This document shows, piece after piece, positions 1 to 11,141 of a stretch of DNA of 64,000 nt. Numbering within the stretch: position 1 is the first letter of the stretch; each line of letters opens with the position of its first letter. Source of the stretch: Pascua guehoae (Eukaryota; Basidiomycota; Tremellomycetes; Trichosporonales; Trichosporonaceae). The position numbers were made by a program, and so were the translations under genes. The notes below the pieces were generated by a model. It did no database searches, was not told the origin of the DNA, and saw only the letters and a program-made list of their open reading frames with translations. The stretch spans positions 779,898 to 843,897 of the forward strand of contig BCJX01000011.1 of NCBI GenBank assembly GCA_001600415.1. Direction: 5' to 3'.

Positions 1-2353
1 GCCGGGGAGCGACGGCGGCGCCGGCGCAGCTCGTCACAGCCACACAGTCGGGCCGAGCCTGGGGAAAGCATCATGGCGGACGTCGCACGCAATGTAAGCG
101 TGGGGCCTCCCCGGGGTGGTGTCGAGATGAGAGGTTTGCCGAAAGGGCTGCGATCCGACGACCCAAGCGATGACGAACGCGACAGCGGGCAGGATGGGGA
201 TAACGCACTCGTGTCATCTACGCTCCAGAATCCAAGCGATGCGCTCAGGCTCCTCGCCAGCGCTAGCAGTCTGCACTACCCGACCGAGGGGCGGCGGGCC
301 CAAACACCGACCCCGAACCGGGCTGGGGTGCGTAGCAACAATGCCACGATGTGGTCTGCATGGGAACCTATCGAGCAAGGGCTACTAAGTGTCAAGGAGG
401 CCCGGGCTCTGCTATCTGCGTAAGTTGTTATTTGTTTCTGTAACCTTATCTTTGCAGCTAACATCCAGGTTCGAGCTCGAGATGGCGCCCCTGTATCCAC
501 TCCTCGAGCCCGCACTGTTTGAGCCAGAGTACCTCGACACGCTTATCAAGCAAGAGTCTCTGCTGCTGGGGAGTATCCTCGTAATTGCTTCCCGGTACAC
601 TAGCACCCTACTGGGCGACAGAGGGACGCAGGTACACCACAAGCTCTCGCACTGGGTGCGCTTATACCTTCTGGGCGTCTCGGACGGCGACCCGACGTTA
701 CGCTCCGTGAGCACAGTCGAGGCGCTGTTGCTGCTCTCCGAATGGCCCATTCTCCCCATGCCAACAAAATCAGGAAACGGCAGTAATGTCGCGTCGTCTG
801 AAGAAGCACAGCTCCTCCGCCCAAGCATTCGGTACGACGCATACCAGTGGACTTACGTCGGGTGGGCCGTGCGTCTTGCACAGGAGCTTGGCCTCAACGA
901 CTTTGCCAACTTTGACCTCAAGAGGGGTGTGGGGAAGCAGGCGTGGCGGCAGAGGCGTATGTTGCGCACCTGGGTATGTGAGTGTTGCTCCTGAACCAAA
1001 TGTTTACTTTAAACTGTGTGGAAACTGTGCTGATGGCCGACAATCAGGTTGCTACAATGCCGATCGCCACATTGCTGTACGCCTTGGGCGCAACGCTGTC
1101 CTCCAAACAGCAATGACCTCGCGTTGGTGGGAGGTCATGTCGGACCTGGTGACCTATGAGAATCGACAGCCCGGTTCGAAAGACCTATGGACGTCCGACC
1201 TCTACATGCTGGCGTCGCTGGCGCAGCTCATGGGAACTGTTCAGAATCACCTGTACGCAAACCGAGAAGTCACACGATCGCTGCTGCGCACTGGCGAGTG
1301 GGAGTCGTTCCTCCGCAGCGTCCAGTTGGAGATTCGGTACTGCAAGCGTGCATGCCGCGACAAGCTTGGAGACGGCAGCATCGAAGCTGCGTTCCTACAG
1401 GTTGAGTTTGATTATATTGTCCTCTACGCATATTCGCTCGCATTGCGCGCTCTGCAGGGCAAGCTGCGTCGACGTCGCGAAGCGAACGACCTTCACTACC
1501 GGTCTCCATCGCTGCTCAACCTTGTCGAAGGCGTGTGGATCATGGAGGCCCTGTCGGCCGCGCAGAGCATCATCAAACTCACTCTCAATGTGCTCCATGA
1601 CCGTGGCATCCTTCGTTACTGCCCGGCTCGTATTCATCACTGTATTCTGTTCGCCACAACTTTCCTCTACAAGGCAAGTACTTCTTGCGTTGCTAGCGGA
1701 CTGTATTACAAAGCCCAGCTGACCGACAGGCACTTGCAACGGGCATGGTCGAACATAGCGCTCACAATATCCCGGCCATGGTCGACAAGGCAGTGACGGC
1801 CCTGGGCGCGGCGGCCATCGACAACCAGCACATGCTCTCAGGCTGGGCAGTGCTCCTCAAACGCCTCGGCAAGCACTGGACAGAATCTCAGAGCGGCACG
1901 TCCCCGTCGATCCTTGTGAGACACTCTGAAACGCGCGTTGGCAGTCCCGAGCCACAGGAAGCTGGGCCTGGGCTGAACACCAATCCGCTCGATCCGACGG
2001 TGACCACTATACTCGACCACCCATCGTCGCTATCCAAGCTGCCCCTTGACCTCGACCTAGGGTCTGTAAATACACATCCCCAGCAACAGCCACAGCCTCA
2101 ACCTCAACCTCAGCAGCAGCAGCAGCAGCAGCAGCAGCATCAGCAGGCAGGTCCGACAGTCTCCCCGCTTCCAGACCACGACTTCTTGTGGAATTTTGAT
2201 CCCACGTTTCAAATGCCGGATGCCGACCAAGAGCAGGATATGCTCTTCCAGAGCATTTGGGACAACTCTCTTCCTGAGAACCGCGTCCCGACGGCAAACC
2301 TCTATGCGACCCTGCTCGGAGATACACTGAGCTTTACCGATGGAACAGTGTAA
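1..2353 (+). CDS. Fungal-specific transcription factor, C-terminal part (5' end outside window)
   Basis: The reading frame is open from base 1, so the DNA-binding N-terminus (normally a Zn2Cys6 cluster) probably lies to the left. Exons are <1-419, 469-977, 1048-1673 and 1730-2353, all in phase (726 codons seen). The second exon begins with the typical start of the fungal_trans (PF04082) middle homology region (PLYPLLEPALFE, then QESLLLGSILVIASRY), and the third continues it (CYNADRHIAVRLGR). The C-terminus has a poly-glutamine/PQ tract at about 2080-2150 and an acidic, hydrophobic end resembling an activation region. The third intron (1674-1729) has a GC donor (GCAAGT). The protein is presumably a nuclear regulator; its targets cannot be read from the sequence. 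The ATG at 73 is in frame but is not needed as a start. Confidence 0.85.
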
Positions 2354-3111
2354 GTGTGTGTTGTAATTTTATATTTTAGTGTTTATACAGTATGTACAAA
2401 GGTATAGGTGATTGGGCGAAGGTACAACAACTTGAAGGCTATTTGGTTGCAGCAGTAACTGGAGTAAGGTTGAACCACGCGGCTTGAACAAATGTGAATG
2501 CCTGGACAGAGGGCCTGGCGTGAACTCTGGCTGTGCCGGTGCGGTAGAGGACGAGTGGGGCGCATCAGAGTAGACTCGAGATTCATACCACATGGCCGGT
2601 GTGAGCTCTCACGCCACATCACCGACGTAATCTCTCTGACAATTAGAATAATCGGCATTGTGAGCACAGGATTGCACAGCCCCTTTGCACGATTGGGTTT
2701 GCGCCACTGTTATCAGTGCGGCCCTTCCTTGAATGAAGCTTGTTGGGTAGGCTCGGGAAAGTGCGGCGCTCGGTGGTTGGACGTGTCTTTATCGGCCCTG
2801 CAGCAATTGCAACAACCCCCTTCTCCCCTCCCTTTCCCGGCTGGCATGCAGTGATGCTAACCGCACGGATCGGCATGATAGCAGAGTATTGAGGCCCTGC
2901 CGGGCACAAATTGCCGATACCGACGACCTGGCCGGCACGTTGAGTAAGCAAGCCGAGCCCACCACTACTTCGGGCTCGGTACGACCCATACCTCTCGGTG
3001 GCGCCGATGCGCTCCACATTCATGACCTACCTTCCAGCCCATCATAGAGCGCGGTATAACAATGCCCCTCCGTTCAACTCTCGACGAGACGTTTCCCAAC
3101 CTATCCCACCA
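2354..3111. other. Intergenic, 758 bp
   Basis: This stretch lies between the transcription factor stop and the YCII protein start. I see no convincing gene. An in-frame ATG at 2998 could extend the YCII protein N-terminally. Confidence 0.5.
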
Positions 3112-3563
3112 ATGCCGCTCTACCTCTGCATGTGCCCCGACGGTCCCGGCGCGCTGGACAAGCGCGCCACGCTGCGGGACGCGCACAAGACGCTCTCGGT
3201 CGAGTCGCGCGCAAAGGGCACCACTGGTACGTTTTCCGCTCTCCAACATTGTCCTTGTCTCAAAATTATCCTCCGGGGGACAGTGAGTGGCCGAATGCAT
3301 GCTGACAAGGCGTAGTCCTCGGCCGCGCCCTCATGTCGCCCGAATATACGCACGCCGACGGCCGCAACCCGACGTACAACGGCACGGGCGTCCACCCGGG
3401 CTTTGTAGGGAGCGTCATGATCTACCGCTTTGACAGCATCGAGGACGCATGGGCACGTATCCGCCGCGACCCGTTTTGGACGGGCGGCGTGTGGGACCAG
3501 CAGCGTGTCAGTGTGACCGAGCTCGATCCCGCGGCTGTCGATGCCACAGTCGCATTCAAGTAG
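3112..3563 (+). CDS. YCII-related domain protein
   Basis: Two exons (3112-3226, 3316-3563) join in phase across an 89-nt intron and encode 120 residues. The protein starts MPLYLCMCPDGPGALDKR, matching the YciI/YCII fold opening (D-x-P-G-A then R). It continues with a conserved GR-L/SPE segment and ends with a DPFWTGGVWD segment typical of YCII proteins. These are small dimeric alpha-beta proteins of mostly unknown, possibly enzymatic, function. The ATG at 3112 matches the usual start; the in-frame ATG at 2998 would add a basic, possibly mitochondrial, leader of 38 residues. The stop is only 36 bp from the stop of the convergent pirin gene, so the 3' UTRs probably overlap. Confidence 0.85.
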
Positions 3564-3599
3564 AAGACGATAGAAGCAGGGGAGGTGGGGTTTATACAA

Positions 3600-5329
3600 C
3601 TAGTTGATGCCAATTTTGGGGAATGTGAGCCTTCCTCCTTTGCCTGTGCCGTCAGCCTCTTGTTGTCCCTTGCACCTCTGGTGCTCAAGCCGTGTTCCCA
3701 TTCAAGGACGCAGAGACGATAACCTCGTCCCCACATCGCGACGTTGTACGTACCGATCTTGCTCTTCCACCCCTTTGCATTCTCAAACCCATTACGCGCG
3801 TTGAGAAAGTCATCCACCGCCGCAACGGCATCTTCGCGGTTGGTCATGACAAACGGTCCGCGCGTGAATGCGACCTGATCCAGGGGTGCACCCGCAAACA
3901 GGGCGATGCGTGCACGCGGCGTATTCTCGGGCAGTCGGAGGAGAACACCGTTCTCGGCCGGGTTGTGCGTCAGGATGATGCTGTTATGGTCGTCGACGGG
4001 CGCGCCTTCGTGGACCTGGATGTCGCCCTCGATCACTGCGAGTTGTGAGCGCGAATAACGTGCTTCAACAGCCTACCCAACACGCACCATAAATCAACGC
4101 CGTCCAACCCTCTGGAATCGGCTGCCACACCTTGGCACCGCCCTTGGTAAAGGTCATGTCGAGCCACCATGTGCCTCCCAGCGCGGGAGGACGCTTGTTC
4201 ATGACCACGCCGTGGGACTCGCCCGAGATGACGCCGATCTCGACACCGTCCGTGGGCGACACGGTAGGGATCCTGATGTCAGATGCGAGTCTGCGGCATG
4301 TAGGTCCATGGCGCCACTTCATTGGACTCTATCAACCCGCACTGTACGTCTACCACCTCACACAGGAGGCCCAAGCCCAGCTGTGCACTTGCCCCACAAG
4401 CACAGTGCGCGGAACATCCACCAGGAGCGCTCGCCAAGTAGTTGCCTCATGCAACTGGAAAGTGGCTTTCAGACTCCCTCGTCGGTGAGAACAAGCGCGA
4501 CTTGGAATCGACGATGGAGGCCGTGCTCAACGGCAAGACACAGAGGCTACCCTCTGCGCCAGGTGAGCTGCACCCCACCTCGGTCGCACCATCACTGTCA
4601 GGCGTTGGAGACTCCATCGCTCATTTCACACCGCAGCCCGCTGTTCCCAAACCACCCCCCACTCACTCGCTCTTGGACAGCCCCTCATAGCTCGGCTCGA
4701 CCATCTTGTCCGCGGCCGGCAGGTCGACCCAGAGCTGCAGCGCGACGGGGTTGGGCGCGTCTGACCCGCTGAATTCCGGCATTTCGCAGTGCACAATCCC
4801 CCGTCCGGCAGTCATCCACTGGACGTCGCCGGCGTTCATGGTCCCGCAGTTGCCCAAAAAGTCCTCGTGCGCCCACTGGCCGCGGAGGATGTGCGAGACG
4901 GTCGTGAGGCCGCGGTGGGGGTGGTCGGGGAGCCCAGAGTCGCGCGGGAGGGAGGCAAAGTCGAGCCTGGGGTCAGGGGGACTCCATTGGGGCGGGGTGG
5001 GATGGTGGAAATGGGCAAGAACCTTTCGGTGGAACCAAAAGTGATGTTGTTGTGCTAGTTTGCCACCTCTCCCCAACTACGACTCACACGAGAAACGGGC
5101 TCTGGCCATCACGCGGACGCAGGGCCGCATGCACTACTGCTCCCGTCCCCGCTTCCTCCTCCTCGGCGTACCGGGTGCGCTGGACAGTGCGCGAGATCTG
5201 CTTGTGCTCGACCTCGGCGGCCGTGGCCAGTGTGCGGATGGCATAGCGGAGCGAGCGGGGACGAGTCGCCACGGATTGTGCATGGAACAGGCGTGCTGCA
5301 GGCAGGCGGAGACTAGTGCTCGCAAGCAT
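3600..5329 (-). CDS. Pirin family protein with probable mitochondrial leader
   Basis: Five exons on the minus strand (5329-5088, 4966-4667, 4272-4088, 4035-3754, 3643-3600) join in phase to 350 residues. Pirins are bicupin iron proteins acting as transcription cofactors or quercetinase-like enzymes. The four metal ligands of human pirin are all present: the two histidines in PDHPHRG and the H and E of HCEMP (in QWMTAGRGIVHCEMP). The C-terminal GPFVM and NGFENAKGWKSKIG motifs are also conserved. The N-terminus (MLASTSLRLPAARLFHAQS, basic and without acids) looks like a mitochondrial targeting peptide. The intron 4666-4273 is 394 nt, unusually long for this locus; KSE directly followed by IPT across it matches family spacing, so I see no missing exon. 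Confidence 0.9.
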
Positions 5330-5784
5330 TGTGAACGAGTTTGTGAAAGGAGAAGGGGGTGGGAGTGCAGGTTACTGTATATGCAGCAGCAGAGAGCGCT
5401 AGTGTTAAAGAGGCCGAGATGACGTCGGTTAGCAGCTCGGTCAAGCGGACATGACCGATGGATGGTGACAACGCGCGTTTCAGTGGTGGAAGGATTCCGG
5501 CCACACTGCAGGTTTCACCTCTACAGTCGTCGTTATACATGTTTTGTTCTACACAGCTGTAAACAGCATTCTATCAATTTATGGCGACCGCTAAACGCAT
5601 CCTCGTGTCGTACTTGGACGCGCGCAGTCTCAGTGAAGTTTGATAGCTGGAGCATAGAGAGCGATGGTGGTGTGAAATAACGATAGTGCGGGGGAAGGGG
5701 TTTTGTATGGCATTCTCGCGTTCAACCTCGACGACAGACGGGAAAGAACGACGGACATGTCGAGGGCGTTCGGTTTTACGTATT
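5330..5784. other. Intergenic, 455 bp
   Basis: This is the upstream region of the pirin gene (minus strand) and the 3' flank of the kinase-like gene. No gene or clear regulatory motif is seen. Confidence 0.5.
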
Positions 5785-7171
5785 TCAGTTGTTGCCGACA
5801 GAGCGGACAGAGCGGCTGCTGCGTTGCCTGGAAGCGGCTGTCGTGGGATACGGTTGCTGTCGCACGCTGTTACCGCTCTTCGCAAGGATACGAGGGGAGC
5901 GCCTGAGCGGCTTCGGGGGTGTCTTCGTCAGGACCAGTGCTTGGATACGTGCAGAGCGGCGAGTTGGAGCCTGAGGGGAAGCCTTCTGAGGTATCGGTTT
6001 GCAGTTCTTGACGGGGCTCATGATGTTCGGGGCGGCAGCTGCAGTGGTCGTCTGGCTCGAGTTCAGAGTTGGAGCCGTGCTTGCGGTCGTGGGATTCGTG
6101 GCGACCGCGTCCGTCTGGGTAGATTTGGACGAGACAAGAGGTGGGGTCATTGTCTGAGTGGATACTGTTGTGACCACGGAAACTGTTTGGGTTGATGCGG
6201 TGGCCATCGCAGTTATTGGTGTTTTCGTGGCAGCACGGGCATCACACATTGCGCAGGTCGAGTCCTCGATCGAAATGTCGACCGGCTTGATGTCCATCTT
6301 GTCCAAATTGAGCTTCTTACAGACGTTGTTGATCTCATCCTCTGCGGCAGCGTTGAACGCCCGGACATCGGAAGCCGAGGTTGACTTGCGATAGATTGAG
6401 CGCCCAAAGTCGATGAAGCGGAGCGTGTCGATACTCAAGCGCCCGTGCCGGAGCCAGTGCTTGGGGGATGCCGAGTTGTGAACGACACCCGCTGCATGCA
6501 GCTGACGATACTTGTTTACAATAATGTTCCTGTTGTCAGCACACAACTGCAACTGCTCACTTACTTCTCGCGCAAGGTGAGCCGTGCCACGGCATCGGCA
6601 CTCATAGGCTCACCGACGTCTTCTAGCAGCACGCAAAGCACTTCGCGATAAACCGGCAAGACAGCTGGGATGGGCTGATTTGACACCCAGATGCCGTACC
6701 ACTTGGGAACGAGCCGCCCCTGGAGGTCATTGAGGAAATGATGGTATATGTAGGCCTCATCCCCTGCCTCTTTATACGTTCCCGTTTTGACCGTCGGAAA
6801 GGCGAACTTGGCTACGAGCGGGGTGTCTTCTGAAGACGCTGAGAAGGCAGCCATTATACGTCCAGAATGAAGATAGTGACCGACGCGGACGTGTGAGAGT
6901 GGGAGACGATGTACTTTCACAGTGGGGTGGTAGTGACAGAGTAGCTGTTGAGTAGTGAGACCGCGGCGAGCATTAAGCGCCTTGGATTTGAGGGGACCGA
7001 GAAATTCGGTGGAGAGGTTCAGATCGTTTCGAAGCGCTGGCGGCCATGTGTTTTTGCTCGTGTTTACATCCATGGTGAGGGAGAGACTCTGTTATTAGTA
7101 GAGATAGGTCGACAAGCAATACCCACCTGATACCAGCCTTTAAGGTCGTAAAAGGGGCCAGTTCCCATCAT
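5785..7171 (-). CDS. Protein kinase-like protein, probable pseudokinase with basic C-terminal tail
   Basis: Exons 7171-7127, 7088-6565 and 6529-5785 join in phase (437 residues). The 15-codon first exon begins MMGTGPFYDL; its intron has a CTAATAAC branch site. The fold is kinase-like and common in basidiomycetes: VAKFAFP for the lysine-bearing strand, VPKWYGIW, a hinge-like VLLEDVGEPM, then VVHNSASPKHWL at the catalytic loop and IDFGRS at the metal-binding loop. The expected catalytic aspartate after VVHN is serine, so phosphotransfer is doubtful. After residue 235 or so the chain is Thr/Ser/Gln-rich and ends in basic RRSARIQ and RRSPRILAK blocks that could be nuclear localisation signals. 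The introns are only 38 and 35 nt. Confidence 0.75.
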
Positions 7172-8836
7172 GCTGGAGGTGGTGTCGTGAGGCTAAAGGA
7201 CGAAAGTGCAGGTGAGAGAGGATGGATGACTGCAGAAAAGGAATGAGAACAGTAGGCAGATGGTGTGGGAAGTTGAGGAAACCACCCTGCTGGAGTTTCA
7301 ATGTGGGATAATTGCGTTGAAAACCCCCCAAGACGCTGGGGGTGGGGCGCAATTCTTGGGTTGGGAAGTGGGGCTGGAACCCCATCTGACTACCGAGAGT
7401 CAGAGACAGCTGTCCTGATGTCATTATACAACGGTTACCTTAGAAGTTGTAAGCACACAAGTGGGTCATCATGCAGTTGGTTGTCACCCCCCAGTCGGCC
7501 ACTAGACGTCATGGCTCTACTGAATATGTGCGGAAGGAACACACCTCAGTCAAGGACTTAGATACCAGCCCTTTGCCTTTCAGCCTTTCAGCCGATGGGT
7601 CAACGTGTGATCGGAAACGATCACCAGTGCCAGCGTTGTCAAACTAATGTGCGAAGTCAGGATGTTAGGATTCTGGTTTTTGTCTGTTGCCAAAAGTATG
7701 AGACCACATTGTTTGGGCCGACAGTGTGACTTCTCGATTGCATGACTGCGCCCTCACACCTATTATGCTGCACTCACCATCTCAATCCGTTCCTTCTCTC
7801 TGCCCCGACGCGCCCTATCAACATATCCCTGACTGCCATTCTCTAATGTGCCAATACCTAATAGGTCTCGGAAGCGCGTGGGTACGAAAACAACTTTGTA
7901 TGTGTGGAGAGAACGTCTGTTGCATGGCGGAGAACGGAGATGTGTCGCCTGTCCGCATTTGCTGTTGCGTTTTTGGTGAAAAGATCCAGACCGAAAGGGA
8001 GGGGATGAAACGTTAGGAGCTCGGTTTCTCTAGGAGCGAATAGTGCCCTTTTTAAACGGCAGAGCCGACGGCACGTCGGGATCTCGGGAGCAGCTGCAAA
8101 AGGGCCACCTCGACCCACCTAGCTCAGCTTCAGATCCCGTATCCGGTAGTAGCCGCGCGCTATGTATGTTCTGGCAAGGCGGGCGGCGGAGGTTAGAGAC
8201 AGACAGAGTGCAGACTTTGGGGAATCGATCATAAACGGCAGATGACCCAAAGGTGCTGCATGTGCTGTGCCTGCAGGATCTGCAGGGCACTTTTGCCTTT
8301 TGACACACGCTGCATTTTGCTTCCGCACACCGGCGTGGTGTTGGGTTGTCGTGTATCAAGCGACCATGACAACCACTGGCCCATCCAGCACAGGGGCATA
8401 CGGCGGCTCGACACGGCGGCGGCGGCGGCATGCAATAAACGACTCTTGACCTTTGAACCTACCCTCCTCTCCTCGACTCTCTCTCTCTCTCTGTGTACAT
8501 ATCCCATCTCGGCCTGTCGACGCAGTTGCTCCATCCATCTAGAGGATCAACCCCCAGGTGATCGCCTGACCCGACCCGCGGCCCGGTTCCAACGCTCCCT
8601 TGTCGCGCCTCGCCGTCGACCTCCACCAACCAACGCACACTCTTTGATCTGAGACAAGAGGACACATACACACACGCACTTGCACCTCGGACAACACTCC
8701 ACCACGGCGAGCACACATCCCCTTTGCTCCTTCCACTCGCACTCTCACCCCCACGTCGCCGCCCCAGGGGGGCACGCATGAGACGCACGCTTCTCTCCTC
8801 TTTCTTTCCTGTTCGCATCTATGACGACCGGCAACG
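7172..8836. other. Intergenic, 1.66 kb
   Basis: This is a divergent promoter region between the kinase-like gene (-) and the WTAP-like gene (+). It contains a short CT run near 8478-8491. I see no supported gene; the small open frames on both strands lack coding character. Confidence 0.5.
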
Positions 8837-8847
8837 ATGAGCAATGA
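8821..8847 (+). promoter_or_regulatory. Short upstream ORF overlapping the main start
   Basis: An ATG at 8821 opens an eight-codon frame (MTTGNDEQ) that stops at 8845-8847, so it overlaps the main start at 8837 in another frame. If the transcript begins upstream of 8821, scanning ribosomes would meet this uORF first, and it could dampen translation of the downstream protein. Confidence 0.4.
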
Positions 8848-10620
8848 CCAGGACGAACTCGTCGACTATGGTATTGGTGAGCACCGACGCAGGTGGACAC
8901 GTGCGGGTTCACCGAGCATGCCCATGCCCATCCCCCCTCAATGATCGGCGCGCTGCTCCACTCGCCGGCTGCCATCTGGCCGGGGGGCTATTTGTCCATG
9001 CCATTCCATGCTGTCCATGCTGACTCCACTCAGACGACGAAGTCCCAGACCACGAAATGGTACGTGGCCCCATGCTACAACGCTCGAGCATGACCAGTGC
9101 TGACGAGCAGGAGAGTGTGAGCGCCCAAGCCGAGAAGGCCGGACCCGACACCGACGTTGCCGACGACGTGCCGCTCCCAACGGACAATGAACTGAGGCTC
9201 GCACAGCGCGTGCTCGAGCTGGAGCGCGAGCGCGACGCACTTGCTGTGAGTTTCCCATCTTGGGGCTATGGTACCCACATACACATTTCTTTACACATAC
9301 ACACCCACTCATCCATCAACTGTTCGCGCACACTGTACTCACTCGCCCAGGCGCAAGTGCAAGACCTGCAGACCCGCTACTCGGCTCACAACACCACGAT
9401 ACCAGGGCCGAGCGCTGCACCCATCAGCGGAGGCCCGATCCCCGTACCACCCGAGCTGCTCCCGATTCTTGCGCTGCTGAGACAACACATTGCAGAGTTG
9501 ACGCGCGACAATGCCGCGCTGCGGTACACGTTTCTCGGCCGCGCGACCGCCGCCAGCACAGGAGCCCCGCTCGCATGGTCGAGGAGCGGGTCTGGAGTTG
9601 TCGGTGTGTCGGGAGCAGGACCAGGACCAGGAGCAGCTGGAACGGGGATGGTCTTTTCGCCAGGCTCGAGTATGGCGACTACACCGTTACCGGCCGAGTC
9701 ACCGCCACCCCTTGACGCTGCTTCAGCTGCCGGTGGCTCGACCCAGGCGCAGGTGCAGGACGTGGACCTTGCGGCTGTCGTCGACCGAGTGAGGCTCCTC
9801 ATGCTCGAAAATGACGAGCTCGGCGATATGGTCGCGGAAGCTGGGCGAGGAGGTGCCGACGAGTGGCTAACAACTATTGAGGGTGGGTTTGGGTTGCACA
9901 GTGTGTTGGGCACGAGAGCTAACGTGTGCAGACTTCAAGGCGGTGATCGCGTCTCTTGAGTGGGTGGCCCCACTGCTGATTTCATTCCTTTTGTTGACAC
10001 ACACACCCAGGTCTGACCTTGCACACAATGTCACCGTCATTGAGGGCCTCCGCTCGGAGCTGGACACGCACAAGGCCCGTGCTACGCCCCTCGACACGCC
10101 CAAGAACGCCGGAGGCGGCTTTCCGCGCTCGGCGTCTGGGACGCAGCAGGGGTACCGCGGCGGCAGTGATAGGGGAACGGACAGGGGAGGAGATCGCGGA
10201 GACAGGGGCGGGGGACGCGGGGGCGACCGGCGGCGCAACGGCCGTGGTGAAGACCGGTACCGTCCGGATCACGAGGGCCCCGCGCGCGACCGCGACCGCG
10301 ACCGCGATCGTGGCCAAGACCATCGTGATCGGCGCGACACCAGGGACCACCCCAGGGACCCTCGTGACGCCCGTGACAGCCGTGACAACCGCGACGCGCG
10401 GGGTAAAGCCCAAGGTGAGGGGCGCCGCGACAGCCGCGATCACCGCGACCGCGACCGTGACCGCGACGGACACGGGCGCGACCCCAAAGAGCCCGTTCAG
10501 AGGACAGTACCCGGCGCGTCGGGCGGGGGCATCTCGATTCTGGGGCGCGCCAATGCAGACAAGGAGAACGGGAACGGACCACGCAGAGACGATGATCGGG
10601 CAAGTAAGCGCAGGCGCTAG
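8837..10620 (+). CDS. Coiled-coil protein with RD-rich tail, possible WTAP/Mum2-family m6A-writer subunit
   Basis: Five exons (8837-8876, 9034-9245, 9351-9882, 9932-9959, 10011-10620) join in phase to 473 residues. An acidic N-terminus leads into a heptad-like helix (RVLELERERDALA then QVQDLQTRY) and, after a Gly/Pro-rich linker, a second helical block containing RVRLLMLENDELG and VIASLESDLAHNVTVIEGL. The spacing and the LxxENxELG pattern resemble WTAP/Fl(2)d/Mum2 proteins, which scaffold the nuclear N6-methyladenosine methyltransferase. The last 150 residues are Gly/Arg/Asp repeats (DRGD, RDRDRD, HRDR), a mixed-charge tail typical of nuclear-speckle and RNA-processing proteins, ending in an ASKRRR basic terminus. 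The family assignment rests on pattern only; a generic splicing-associated coiled-coil protein is the alternative. Confidence 0.6.
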
Positions 10621-11049
10621 GGGGTTTGTCGGGTGGTGCACTGCATGCTATGCGTAAATTTGTTGTCTCCTACGTGTGAGCAGAGTTTTCACTGACCCAT
10701 GGAGCCGCTTGCATCGGTGTCTATGACAACCTATGCTGTTTCTTCAACATCGCGAGTGCTTATAACACCACGAGTCTCATACCCGGCCGTTGTTACCAGG
10801 AGTGAGACGAGGTCCTGCAAGTAGCATGGCTGGCACATGACATCGCGCGACTCAAGAGTCATGCGTTTCATCCGCACTGCGCGTGTCACAAACCAACCAC
10901 CATGTCCCTTCACCTACTCACCGCCGCTACCATGCCCTCGAGATGGCCGATCCCAGACCACCCACACCATGCCACAACACCATCCCCTCTCGACTGGCTC
11001 AGCTGCCCCCAACCAAAAAGACTGGCTTGGGAGGAACTGAATCCTCTGC
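10621..11049. other. Intergenic, 429 bp
   Basis: This is the 3' flank of the WTAP-like gene and of the tRNA-Leu gene. I see no gene. Confidence 0.5.
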
Positions 11050-11141
11050 TGACGATAGTGGGATTCGAACCCACGTCCGAAGACTGCGGAGGTGAATAAA
11101 CAACCTTAACACAGCGCCTTAGACCGCTCGGCCATCTCGCC
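11050..11141 (-). tRNA. tRNA-Leu(AAG) with intron
   Basis: On the minus strand the sequence starts GGCGAGATGGCC and ends with a T-arm GTGGG-TTCGAAT-CCCAC, a TATCGTC acceptor strand and discriminator A. The D-arm is GCC-GAGCGGTCTAA-GGC, the anticodon stem is CTGTG/CGCAG, and the loop reads TT-AAG-G, giving anticodon AAG at 11107-11105. A 14-nt intron (about 11103-11090) sits one base after the anticodon. The long variable arm (TCTTCGGA) fits a class II leucine tRNA. One acceptor pair (position 6:67, G-A) is mismatched; the other six pair, with one G-U. Confidence 0.9.
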
